From contig NW_020825706.1 of NCBI RefSeq assembly GCF_003286085.1, positions 2,232,001 through 2,296,000 on the forward strand: a DNA stretch of 64,000 bases. Reading direction: 5' to 3'. This stretch comes from Drosophila persimilis. Taxonomy: Eukaryota > Arthropoda > Insecta > Diptera > Drosophilidae. Below, in pieces: positions 12,642-24,500 of this stretch. Below the pieces are notes generated by a model. The model was not told the DNA's origin. It saw nothing but the letters and a program-made list of their open reading frames with translations, and did no database searches. The position numbers and the translations under genes were made by a program. Each line of letters opens with the position of its first letter. The stretch's first letter is position 1.

Positions 12642-13116
12642 ATTTTATAGCGAAAAATATTAGAATTAAATTGAAGCAGATTTTTCAGTAACATGCAAAA
12701 CGTCAAAACGTGTATTGGTAGGTAGGAGAGGTCGGCTCCTCTCGTCGTCCGGGAAATGGGGGGGAAGGGGGCGTCTAAGGTCAAGTTATGGGTTGGAAAA
12801 AAGGCAAACTCTTTAAGGGTACATAAAAATCGTTTACTTTAGGCTTAAGTCAAATTTAATGGGGGTGAAAATCTAGTTTTTTTTTAGGGATATTCTGATA
12901 TTCTGACGACTATACTGCTTCAATCTCAAACAACAACGAAGCCGGTGTGTATCGGCCCTATATATTTTGGCGTCTCTTTTTCACATATTTTGTTTTCGAA
13001 AACCCAAACCCCAGTCTTTTCTTTGTTTATTCCTCCTATAACCAGAGAGTGTGTGTGTGTTCTTAATTTTTCTGTGAGTTTTTTGTGTTTGGTGTTTTGT
13101 GTGTGTGTTTTTTTTT

Positions 13117-14929
13117 TTACATATGCGGCGTGCCACAGACCACTGTCCGTTGCGTCGTCCCCGCCCCGCTGCCGGTGGCGGAGGCGGCTGCCATCATTTG
13201 GGAGGAGCATGCACCTGCCACACCGGCCGCTGCCAGCGACGGCCACCGCTGGCTGCAGTACGAGCCCTCTCCCAAAACGGAGATGCGCTTGCCCTCAGCC
13301 ACGGCCCCGCCCCCGCCGCTGCTGTAGTCTTTGGCCGTCCCAGAGGCGCCACCCGCCGCGGCTGCTGCTGCCGCCGCTGCTGCTGCTTGTGCCGCCGAGG
13401 CACTCCTATGCATCAGCGTGGGATCTGTGTTGAGCTGCTTCTGGGACTTGGCCCGCTGCAGTGGTGCAATCTGGCCCACGCCGCAAAACTCCGAATTGGC
13501 ATTATTGTCCGCCTGTGCCACATAGTTGGACAGCGCCCCGCCATACATGAGGCACTCGTCCGCAGCAGCTGCGGCCGCCGCCGCCGAGGCACAGATGTTG
13601 TTCACCGACTTGTCCCACGTGTTCTTGATGATATTCGGGTTGCCATTGTCGAAGGTCAGGCCCGAATTGGAGCCCGTTTTGACGCCCAGTCCACCGCCGG
13701 TGAGACCCACGCCCACGGCACTCCCGTTGTGGTGCATTGTGGCCACGGCATTCTGTTCGTTCTGTTTGCGGGCCTCGGCATCGTCCTTCTCCTGGGCACG
13801 CTTCCGTTTCCGTTTCATGCAGAAGACCACACAGGCGGCAATCACAGCCACCAGAGGCATGGCCACCGAGAAGACGGCAATGAGCACCACCTGGGCATTG
13901 GTCAGGCCATCGGCACGGGCCTGAGTCGTGGCGCCGTAGTGATGGGCACCAAACGTGACCGAATCGTAGGACTCCTCGTCGCACTGCTTGCCACGGAACC
14001 CATTCGCGCAGACGCACTCGAAGTTGTTGACGCGATTCATGCAGGTGCCGCCGTTGTGGCAGGGTCCACTGATGCACTCGTCAATGTCAATGGAGCAGTC
14101 CTTGCCGGTGAAGCCCGCCCTGCAGGTGCACTGAAAGTCGTTCTTGAGGTTCAGACACGTCCCGCCGTTGGCGCAGGGTCGAATGAGGCACAGATCGAGT
14201 TTGCTGCTGCAGTGGGAGCCATGGAAACCGGGCACGCACTGGCACCGGTACTGATTAACCAAATCAATGCAGATCCCGCCGTTCTCGCACTTGTGCCCCA
14301 GACAGTCGTCGACGTTCGTCTCGCATTTGCTGCCCGTGAAGCCGCTGGGACAGATGCACTTGCCGTTCGGCTGGCAGCTGCCTCCGTTCTGGCAGGGATT
14401 TGGCCGGCAGTTGTCCAGCTGGAGCTCGCACGTCGGGCCGCTGTATCCGCCGGGACAGTCGCACTGAAACCCCTGCCCCTTGCTGCCCAGACCGGCGCGA
14501 ACATTACGGCAAGTGCCCTGATGGCAGGGCTTGTCCGCACACGTCAGCACCTTATCCTCGCACATCCTGCCGCTCCAGCCGTTGGCGCACATGCACTTGT
14601 AGCCGCCCTTCGTCTGCTCGTCGACACAGGTGCCGCCGTTCTGGCAGGGATTCACGCCGGCATCGCACGAGTAGATCTCCGTTTCGCAGTCATCGCCACT
14701 GAAGCCGGGGGCACACTTGCACGTGTACAGGCCCTCGCCGGTGTTGAAGCAGGTGCCGCCGTTCTTGCAGGGACGATGATTCGTGCAGTAATTGAGGTCC
14801 TGGTTGCAGTAGAGACCGCCCCAGCCCTCGTTGCAGATGCAGGTCCAGGGTTTGTTGCACGTTCCGTGGATGCAGTTGGGCTCCAGCACGCACTCGTTGC
14901 ACAGAGGTCCCTTCCAGCCCAATTGGCAA
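13117..14929 (-). CDS. Dl: Dl coding exon 6 (EGF repeats 1-9, transmembrane segment, cytoplasmic tail, stop)
   Basis: 1813 nt, residues 248-850 and TAA at 13119-13117. Acceptor TTTTTTGCAG|TTGCC. It completes EGF 1 ([10 protein letters not shown]) and encodes EGF 2-9, ending at Cys563. Several repeats carry the CxNGGTC and GxxGxxC signatures, and EGF 7-9 have the DxxDC / DIDEC calcium-binding start. The transmembrane helix is residues 594-617 (13819-13890), then MKRKRKR. The tail holds NEQN (637-640), an 8-Ala run (696-703; 13561-13584), an 11-Ala run (762-772; 13354-13386), and the conserved [19 protein letters not shown] block. The 11-Ala run replaces a shorter Gly/Ser-rich stretch in the melanogaster protein as I remember it and explains much of the extra length. 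A long open frame on the opposite strand over this exon is a by-product of its codon bias. Confidence 0.97.
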
Positions 14930-17900
14930 CTGCAAAAAAGAGAAGAAAGGAGAAATCCTTTGGTTAGTGGTGTCTAAAGTGTGACCAGGCATTAAGGAAG
15001 ATTTATTTAAGCTTAAAGTGTGACCAAAGCTAGGAAAAGATCTCTTTTCATAGGCACACACTGGCTGTGGAGTTTTAACGGTTTTTAAATTGAATTCTTT
15101 ATTTAAAAAGACCAGGCATCTGCAACAATATCTTAGTGCCTAAAGTGTGGCCATCTCTACATTGTATGCCTTTTATTCTCCCTTCTAATATGTACACACT
15201 GCCTCGGTGAATGCTTATTGAAGCGCCTCGAGCATTGGTTTACTTTTCCATCACCTGTTCCAATGGTAATTGATGCTCTCTCTCTCTGTCTGTATGTTGG
15301 CCTGTGCCCCGTGCCCCGTGCCCCCTTGTGACACGCTTGAATGCAGAGCCCCCCAAAGGCACAGAAGATGAGGCACACACAGAAAAAGAGCAAAACAGAC
15401 ACAAGAAAGACACAAGACTCTGTTCAAGTAGAGAGGAGACGTGGACTTGACAAACGAAATGAAGCGAATGTCTGTTCAAGAAGTTATATCCGCAGAGAGA
15501 GAAAGAGTCGAAAATTTTTTTGCATTTCTCACGATCATAAATTCGATTGCAAGTGCGACGAGTGCGTGCTTCCTCTGTGGCACGCACATTCGACCGAAAA
15601 CAAAACCAAAAAAAACAGATGCACTTTCCGATCGGGCAAAGCCAAAGCCTTCACCCACAAAAAGCAAAGAGACAGACGGACAAGACAGACAGACAACCTG
15701 TTGGGCGGTACAGTCGTCGTCGTCGTCCGCCGTAATTGATATGCGGCTGAGCCAGTGTGTCCACACACACACACACACACACAGAAAACAAATGTCAAAG
15801 CAGACAGACAGGACAGAGTTGCCAACATAACGAAACGTGTGGAGTGTCGCGTATGCGTTTAGAATTATTAAAATATTCCCACCATTAAGTCCGCACTTTG
15901 AAGTGGCACACGCATACCCAAACGTAGCCGCAACTCCACTCTGTGTTGCGGTTGCCACAGCGAACTATTCAAGGCGTTACGTCCACTCTACACTCTCTGG
16001 AATGATGTGTCGGTTTTTGGGGTAGTACATTTATTTGGCACAATTATTGGAAAAAACCACAACCGAAAATGTTTGATTTCCGTTTGTGTTCAAAGTGGGT
16101 TTTATTGGCCAACATAATGCATAAATAATGAGCAACATCCTCTCTCTTGTCCGACTGTCTGTCTGTCTGTCCGTCCTTCTGTTGTGGAAAATCAATTTCA
16201 AGAGATCTCCTCCAACAGAGAGACAGCCAACCCAAAGACGCAATTAGCTGTAGCTGGGAGCCAGTGGCTCTGTAGCTGTGGAGCTCTTTTTGAAATGTGA
16301 AATTGTATGCTGCAAATATTTGCCAGCGTCGTCAAAAGTGTTCGCTTACACCTTTTTGGCTAGGGAGCCAGCCACCAGAAGAAACAAATGTGGGAAAACT
16401 TTGTAATTCAATTTCTGTTGGCGTTCTGCTGTTGTTATTGCTTTTACTTTATTTATTTTCTGTGCAGTGTGGAGTGTGGAGTGTGGACTTTTGTAATGCA
16501 AAACCTTCCAGCAAATCAAATGACATCGCCAAAAGAATTTCTTGCGGTTTCAAACACAAAACGTGCACTAAACGAACCAAAAACAACAACAAAAGTGTTG
16601 CCCTTTTGCCAACAGCAACAGCAGCACACGGTAGCAGCAGCACCAGTCGACAGTCATACAGACAGACAGACAGACAGACAGTACATGGAAAAGGTGTGCC
16701 CCCTCCAATCATCATGATGATGATAATGATGATGATGATTGCATTTTGGGTGGGCAACAAACCCACAAAACCAACAAACAAAACGTGCAAACATATAAAA
16801 CGTAGCAGAAAGAGCAGTCGACGGTGAGATGGGATGAGCCGTAGAAGAGTTGTCATCATTAAAATGAAGCTGGAGCACCGTTAGAGGTGTCTCGGGGCCA
16901 GTGTTGCTCCAAGGAGTGGAGCTAAAATTAAGGCCGAGCCCCATTAGATGTGTTTTTTGGCCAGTGTTGCTCTTCAGAATGAAGAGAAATCGCTTTTCGG
17001 GTCAGTGTTGCTTTAAAGAATGTTTTTAAATGAAGACCGGTCACTGTTAGCTCTATTCTAAAGACAGTGTTGCTCTAAGGAATATACAGATCGCCGTTAG
17101 GTTTATTCTACATCCAGTGCTGCCCCTCAGAATGAAGCTAAAACTTTATCCCAGCCAGTGTTGCTCTAAGGAATATACAGATCGCCGCTAGGCCCATTCT
17201 TCAGCCAGCGCTGGTCTTCAAGATGTAGTCATAGCTCTCCTCTAGCCAGTGTTTCCCCTCAAAATGCAGTAAAATATCTCTTAGCCAGTATGCCCCCTCA
17301 AAATGAAATCAAATCTCTCTACCAGCCAGTTTTCCGCTTACAAATTACCCCTTAAATATAGCAAATAAAATTTAGAAAAAACACTTACACGCATTGATTG
17401 GGTTTATCGCAGTGTCCATGCTCACAGCCTTTGGCGCATTTTGCTGCAAAGAAGAGGAGAAAAATTTAAATATAAATTAATTGAAATATAAACCAAAAAA
17501 AAGTCAAAACAAAAGAATAGAAAACACTTTCCTTCCCCAGCACCACCTGATGCGACGGGACACCCACTCAATGGGGGAAAACCCACACACAAATCAATCG
17601 AATGCCGAAAATTGAGTTAATTTTTGGGAGAAGAAGAAGAAAACTTTCTTTTTCACGCGTCTGGCAATGAAAAATCCCACTTGAAAAAAAAGATGGGATT
17701 GGAATTGGGAATGGTGGCTGGTGTCTCTTGCTTTCTGACACATAAAACAAAAGCCGCGTGAAAAAACAATAGAAAAGCGTTTAAAAGCGTTTTAGCGCAC
17801 AAACCCCCTCAGTCCCGAAAAACCAACAAAAACCTATAAAAAAAAAAATGAATCATGGCCAAATGCTCTGTGGTGGTGGTGGCTGTGACTGTGGCCTGGT

Positions 17901-20900
17901 GGTGGCTCTCAAACTGTGAAGCAGGAATAACTTGTTTCTAAGGCCGAAAAAGGAAACACACAAAATGAAATAATCCCATGGCCAGGCCTTCGAAGAGCAG
18001 AAGAAGACCCATCCATGAAGAAGAAGAGGAAGAAGGAGGCAGCAGCGGCAGCGGCAGCAGCAGCAGCAGCAGCTGAGGAGCTGAGGAGTCGTCTTGCCCC
18101 AAAACAGATTCCCAAGCTCAAAAGGTTCGACGAAAACTTCGATTGGAAGTCGTCTCATCGTCGGGGGCTCTGGTCTGGAGTTGGAGTTGCAGTCAGAGTC
18201 AAAGACGAACTCCAAGTTGGAGTTGGAGTTGGAGTCCGCCTGAAGAATGTGGCAAACATGTTTCTCCTCTCCTGATGCCTGCTGCCTGCTGCCTCTGCTG
18301 TGGCAGGAAGTAGGGGAGTTGCCACCGCCGCTGCCGCTGCCGCCACCGCCACCGCCACAAGGGCCTAGGAGAAGAGAGCGGAAAAATAAAAGTCGTGAAC
18401 AAAACTAAAAAAGGCAATGCCAAAAGGAACAGAACCGAGAACCCAGAACAGATCCTCTTTAAAGCCAAAGTTTCATTCAGAAGCAGGCACCAGGCAGCAG
18501 CAGCAGCCGGGAAAATTGCTAGAAAATCACAAAAACGTGTTCTGGCCATGGAAGAGTCCCAGTCCCACTGCCAGTCCCTGCCTGCACGCAGTTAATATAT
18601 AGAATATTGAGAGAATAGAGCGTAATATTGGCAATTGCCAATGATTTTTATTACAGAGCGAAAAAGAGAGAGAGGGAAGAGGTAGAAGGGGTATCGGTTG
18701 GAGTTCTTGAAATAGTTTTTCCATCCAGCGGCGACTGAAAGTGAGATCTGGAAGTGGTTCCCGTCGAAGAAGAAGTTCACACGCCCTGAAGCTGGGGCGC
18801 TGCTAATAAATTGATTGGAATTACTTATGGCATGGGTGCAAAAAATATGAGGAAGTACTAGCAGTGGGAGGTGCAGCGGCTAGAAAAAGGCATAGGCACA
18901 TTTAGAGGGTATGGGTAATTCTTTTTGGGCTCATAGATACAAATGTATCTTAGTATTCCCAAGAATCAATAAATTTTCATTGAGGAAGCATTTCTGTTCT
19001 TAAAAATAGCTTTAACAAGTAAAAGATACAAATGTATCTGAGAGATACTTTTAGAAAACAACTCAGAATTGATCAAATTTCCATTTGAGGTGCATTCTAG
19101 AAAGATCGGCTGGAAAATATAGCTCCCAGGCTTCAAAGATACAAGTGTATCTGAAAGATACTTTAAAAAATGTTTGATAAATCCTTTCAATTTCAGAACT
19201 TTCACTTTTACACCGCTTCCCAACTCTTCTACACTCAGATACTTTTGTATCCTTTTATTTTTCGCTCCATTCTTCTCACAGATACTTTTATATCTCTCGC
19301 TTTTGCAGCTGGCTCGGCTCTGCCATTCATGATCGGAAACTTTAGGCAAAATAGCTTATGTATTGGACGAGTGAGTATTTCATTGAACCCAAAGCGAAGC
19401 GAAGACACAGCCACCACCGGATCCATCAGCAACGCTTCATTTCATTTCGTTTCGTTTCATTCATACGCACTTGGGCCTCCGAAAAAACAACAACCTTTTG
19501 GGCCAATTTAAGGGCTCCTTGGCTCTTCTCCTCTCTCGTTTTGGCTTTTTATTTTGTTTGGGGCTCCTGCTGCTGGAAAATAATTTTCGCTGCTGCTGTG
19601 TTTGTGCCTTAATTTAAGCTCATTTTTGCGCATTTAAGTTGAAAAATAAAATATAGCAGCAGCGGAAGAGGCAGCTGCTGCTGCTGCTGTGGCGGCAGCA
19701 GGACACAAAAATTATCTGCCCAAAAAAAAAAACGAAGGTAAAAAGAACGAAACGAAACGAAACGAAAAAGAAGCAACAGGCAAGAGACGAAGACTACGAC
19801 ATTTAAGGTGTAATCAGAGGCTGCCACAGAAAACCCAAAAGGAAGTCTTCGTCGTCTTCGCCGTCGTCGTCCTCTCAGTGAGGCATGTGCGGCATGCAGC
19901 AAGCGAGACAGAGAGAGAGGGCCTGCATCATGATCATCATCATCATCATCATGCCTGTTGCTGTTGCTGTTGCTGTTGCTTCTGTGTCTGCGTAAAAAGG
20001 GGCACCACACCTTTTTGGACCGAAAAACCTGGAACCTGGAACCGATCGGGGGCCCTTGCACTTGGCGTGGGAAGATTTTTCGTACGATCATCAGCGAGAG
20101 AGAGACAGAGACAGAGAGAGAGAGGAAGGTTCTGCTGAAGGTCTGCTGTTGCTCTGATTCACAGTTGAAAATGTTTTTCGGGTAGCAGCCGCAGCATCCG
20201 AATGGTTGAAACTACAAAGGGCGGCCTGGCCGAATATTTGTGTATCTTTTTGTGCCTTTCGGCTACTTCTCGGATCTCCATCGTTGGCTGGTTCGTTAGA
20301 CATCGTTTTGTTCTCATTCCATCTCTCTCTCTTGTGGGGGGGAATGACAAATGACTTTTCCCCCCACAGTCCCCTGTTCTGGTTTCTATTGATTTTTAAT
20401 TTATTTGTTTGACTTTGATTTTTTCCACTCGAATAATTTTTCTGTATTCAAATTTTAGTTTTGTTTTTTGTCAAATCATTCGGCGGGGCCATACGCATTC
20501 GATAAATAATTATGCTTTAATTCGTGGGGCAGCCAGCCAGCTCCTTGGATTGGATATGTCTCTCGCTCTTCCACTCTTTTGCTCTTGTGGGGCGGGGGGA
20601 GGCAGGCAGGCAGGCATTGTGTACAATCATCTCATTTGATTTGACAAGCAAGTGATTTTCAATAATGATGGCTTGAAGAAACCAAAAAGAGCCACTTCAA
20701 GGCACGCAGAGAGGAGCGGGAGCGGGAGCAGAAGCAACAACAAACAACCAACCGAAAAGATCCAAGTGTTTCGGTTTAAAGAATGTGTCGAGTGGTTGGA
20801 TGGATGGGAGGCTATTGATCTGTGCTTCGAGTATAGTACTTTCGTACAAAATTTATATTTGAGATACTTTTTTGGGGGCTTTGAAGCCAGTTTTGCAATA

Positions 20901-21550
20901 TGATACTTGGAGAAGCAACTAAATATAGTTTTTCGCTCAAATTTGCCATTTTAGGATCTAAAGATACAAATGTATCTTATAGATACTTTTCTAGAATGTA
21001 ATAAATTCGTTAAAGGGACATCTGATGCAAGCTTTCCATGAAAGTGTAGCTCTTAGGGGTTGAAGATACAAATTTATCTGAGAGATACTTTTAAAAATAT
21101 TTCCAAATATGATGAAATTTTAATTTTAGGCATGTTTTAGTACTTCTACCTGCTTTTTTCATCCAAAGATACATATAAAAATGTATCTTTTACATATAAA
21201 ATGATATGTGAAATGAAATATTTTGTTCTACTTACGTATATGACAATAATCGCCCTGCCATCCACTCAGACAGATAATCTCGCCCGTCTCCGAGCATTTC
21301 GAGTGCCCGAAGGAGTCGTCCCTCGTCCGACAGAACTTGGCACAGCCCGAACCGTAATAGTTGGAGTCGCAGGTGACACGGAAATCGTACTCCAGGGACG
21401 TGTACTGCGATTCCGATTTGTTGGTCTTCCAATCGGAGGAGACCTCCAAGACTTGTTGCACCAACAGCCGCTGGATGAGGAGATCTGCAAAGAGAGAGGC
21501 GGAGGAGATGATGATAAGTGTGTGAGAACAAGAAACAAAACCAGAGAAAG

Positions 21551-21581
<31 letters not shown>

Positions 21582-24500
21582 GAGAGAGAGAGAGAGACTA
21601 ATGAAGATTAATTGGGTTAAAGATGATCATCGTTTCGAAGGCAAAGGCAGACCCAGAGGCAGAGGCTTGTTGTGGAATGTGGAAAATGAAAACTTAAAAG
21701 AGGAAAAATCGAAAATCGAATGCAATTGCTTGTCACAGAGTTAGGTTTTTTTTCTGCTTTTTTTTGGAGTGGCTGCAAGTCAAGTGCTGCCTGAAGTTGA
21801 GGTATGCAGCAGTCGATGAGGGAGAGTCAGAGTCAGAGACAGAGACACACGGGGCATGGCTTCATGGCTGCTTCAGAGCGCGAGACTCCACATTTTTTTT
21901 TGTTTTTTTTTTTCAGCTGTTCAGAGCTTGAGCCCGCGGACCGGTCCCTCAACTTGTTTCGTCTCTCTTTCGTATATATGTATATATATATGTATATACA
22001 TCGGTGGCACATTATGCCATGGTCTATAAAGTAAATTGCAGGTGCATGACTATTCGAATTGCAAGAAGCCAGAGCCACAGCCACAGCCAAAGCCAAAGCC
22101 AGAGCTTAAGAGTTTTTTGTTTGAGCTTTAAACAAATCCAAACATAAATCTCCCGCCTTTGAATGTTAAAAGCCAACAGAACAACTCAACAGAAAAATCT
22201 CCAAAAGGAATGCCAGAAGCAAAAGTCTTGAAGGGAAAAGTGAAAACGAGAGCAACTGCGGGGGAAGCTTTTATCCAAATTTTGGCTCTAAAAATCCTTA
22301 AATTCGATTGCCTAATGTTTTTGCCCAAATATATCGATTGGTATTGTCAAAGCCATATATTACACAGCCAGCAGCCAGAAGCAGCAGCAGCAGCCGCACA
22401 TTGACAAGCCGCTTAACCAGTTGGCCAATAAAAATATGAAATAAAAAATCGCACACACACAGAGCAACTCCAAAAACCAAAATCCAAATACTCCGCTAAT
22501 TAATTACCGAAAATATGCACAAGTCAAATGCAATGGCAACGGCTACAGTGCTGCGGTGGCTACAAGAAATTCTTAGAGCCGTTTGCGAGCTGCCTTTTTG
22601 GCCACAAAAGTAGTCGTCGTCGGTCGTCGGTCGTCGGTCGTCGGTCGTCGGTCGTGTGCTTCACCTGACGACGACATGGTAAAACCATTCAATGCAAAAA
22701 TCGCACCAAGCTACAACATTCCCAAACGAAACGTACCAAAAAAAAAAAAAAAAGAAGAAAAAATTGAATTGTATTTTTGTGTGGTTTTATTTACATTTGC
22801 CACAGACACGGACACGGACACACACACCACACCAAACCATATGGATACAGCCCATAGGATTTGTGGCATGACAGGTTATTAGACGTGCCGGCAAACAGAC
22901 TAAGACGCAGACGCACAATTTTGTGGCCAGTTTTGCCAGTTGCCGAGTGCCTCCGTGGCTCCATGGCTCCATGGCTCCGTGGCTCTGCTCTGCGACTCCA
23001 GAGTGCAGAAAGAAATCCGCATAATAAATATATATCAAGCAGATTTCTGCTGTGCACACAAATATTTACGCAAAAGCTGCATTTTCATAATTATCTGTGC
23101 AACAGCTTTCGTAATGTGTGGAAAAGTGGTTTACGTGCAGGGAAATGGCAAGGGTATGAATTTCCAATTGGGAAATTTTTAAGGGAACCAAATAAGAGCT
23201 CAAAAGTGTTGGATCGTCCTTTTTAGAGAATTCCAAGCCTAAGGAAAATTTCCCTAAAAGGGACATTTTTGGGAAATTTCCAAACACACACTTATTCCAC
23301 TAATTTTTGCATTACTAAAGTTGTCTAATACATACAGATCCTTTAAGTGCATTTTGCAAAGTTCCCCTATTGGGGAAATTTAATTTAAACCCACCATTAC
23401 CAACGTTTTGTCAACCCCATTTGCTGCCATTAACAAATGAGTGAAATTTGTGTGCAACAAATTTGCAACAAGAAATCCAAACTTGACTCTCGACTGTGCC
23501 GCCTGCCTCCTGCCACCTCCTGCATCCTCTATCCTCCCCCGTCCATTTGCTGACTTGAGGAATTTTTCGAAAATACCATTTTATCAAGACACACGACGAC
23601 AACAGAGCAACACAGACCAACAACAACGACAAGTTTTGTGGCAAAAGAAAGACTACGGACTACGGACCACGGACGACGGACGACGGACGACGAAGGCAAG
23701 CCCCAAAGAGGCTGTGCCTCTTGTTGCTGGGCCGCCGCTTCTTGATCCAAAGAGTTAAAATTAAAAGATAAGCATTTTAACAACATCGAGGGGCAGAGAG
23801 GCAAAGGGGGGATATGCTGCCACAGCCACAGCCAACGTGCAACACTAACAACTTTGGCATTGGCAGAGATTAATTGGTGGGTTGGAGAGGAAAAGGTTGA
23901 GGAGGAGACGACGCGACGATGCTCAACTCTCGGGCGTTGAGGGAGCACCTTGCACCGGCACCGATGGTCAAACCTGGCGTATGGATACAGGATTCAGAAT
24001 TCAGATTCTTTTCATTTTTTTGTGCCCAGCAGGTCTGGGTCTTTCTTGCAACCCGACGGCTGTGTTTCGCTGCTGGCGAAAAGGTCGACGATGCTGCGGC
24101 TGCGACTGCGACTGCGTGCTGATGCCTGCCTTTATGTAATTTATGTTAAGAAAAAAAAAGAGTCTAAAAACTTGCTGTGCAACTAAAAGTATGCGGGAGA
24201 TCGCTTTGCACTTTGTTGCAAATACTTTGGGAAATAATGAAATTAATCCTTGACAGGCGGGCAGGGAAATCTCGCTGTGGAAATTGAAATTGCAATTGCA
24301 AGCAGAGACTAGGATCTACAAGATCTATACAAAAATAAAAAAAACCCCAAGCCAAGCAGCGGGGGACCTTGAAAAATCTGTGAAATAATTAAAATTCCTT
24401 GAGGGATTGAATGATGCGTTTTAGAAAAGAATTCCAAAGAAAACTCCATAAATCTTTTTGAAAGAAAGTCTGCAGGTAGCTGGAAAAAAACTACCTGTTA

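Larger units (their letters stand above)
11205..13116 (-). other. Dl: Probable Dl 3' UTR
   Basis: About 1.9 kb directly after the Dl stop codon. On the transcript strand it is A-rich with many short homopolymer runs. It contains AATAAA-type signals at 11809-11819 and 11205-11210, and three UGUANAUA motifs. Fly Delta is known to make transcripts of two size classes, consistent with alternative 3' ends, so the inner and outer signals could be the two sites. I saw no K box (TGTGAT), Brd box (AGCTTTA) or GY box (GTCTTCC) on the transcript strand. The 3' boundary is an inference from the signals and the end of the A-rich stretch. Confidence 0.6.
17444..21235 (-). other. Dl intron 4
   Basis: 3.8 kb, GTAAGT..TTTGCAG. 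It is dominated by two clusters of the AGATACAAATGTATCT repeat (18935-19295 and 20962-21188). Su(H)-type matches lie at 19273-19280 (minus) and 20066-20073 (plus). Simple repeats include a GTTGGA run (18204-18236), CAT repeats (19928-19951) and CTGTTG repeats (19957-19980). No gene seen. Confidence 0.9.

Noticed and set aside
13099-14967. 622-codon open frame on the plus strand
   Set aside because: It lies exactly opposite Dl exon 6. The Delta frame has recognisable EGF repeats and a transmembrane helix; the antisense frame has only Ala/Gly/Arg-rich composition produced by the complementary codon bias.
19689-20138. His-rich frame with HHHHHHH
   Set aside because: Translation of a CAT microsatellite at 19928-19951 in intron 4.
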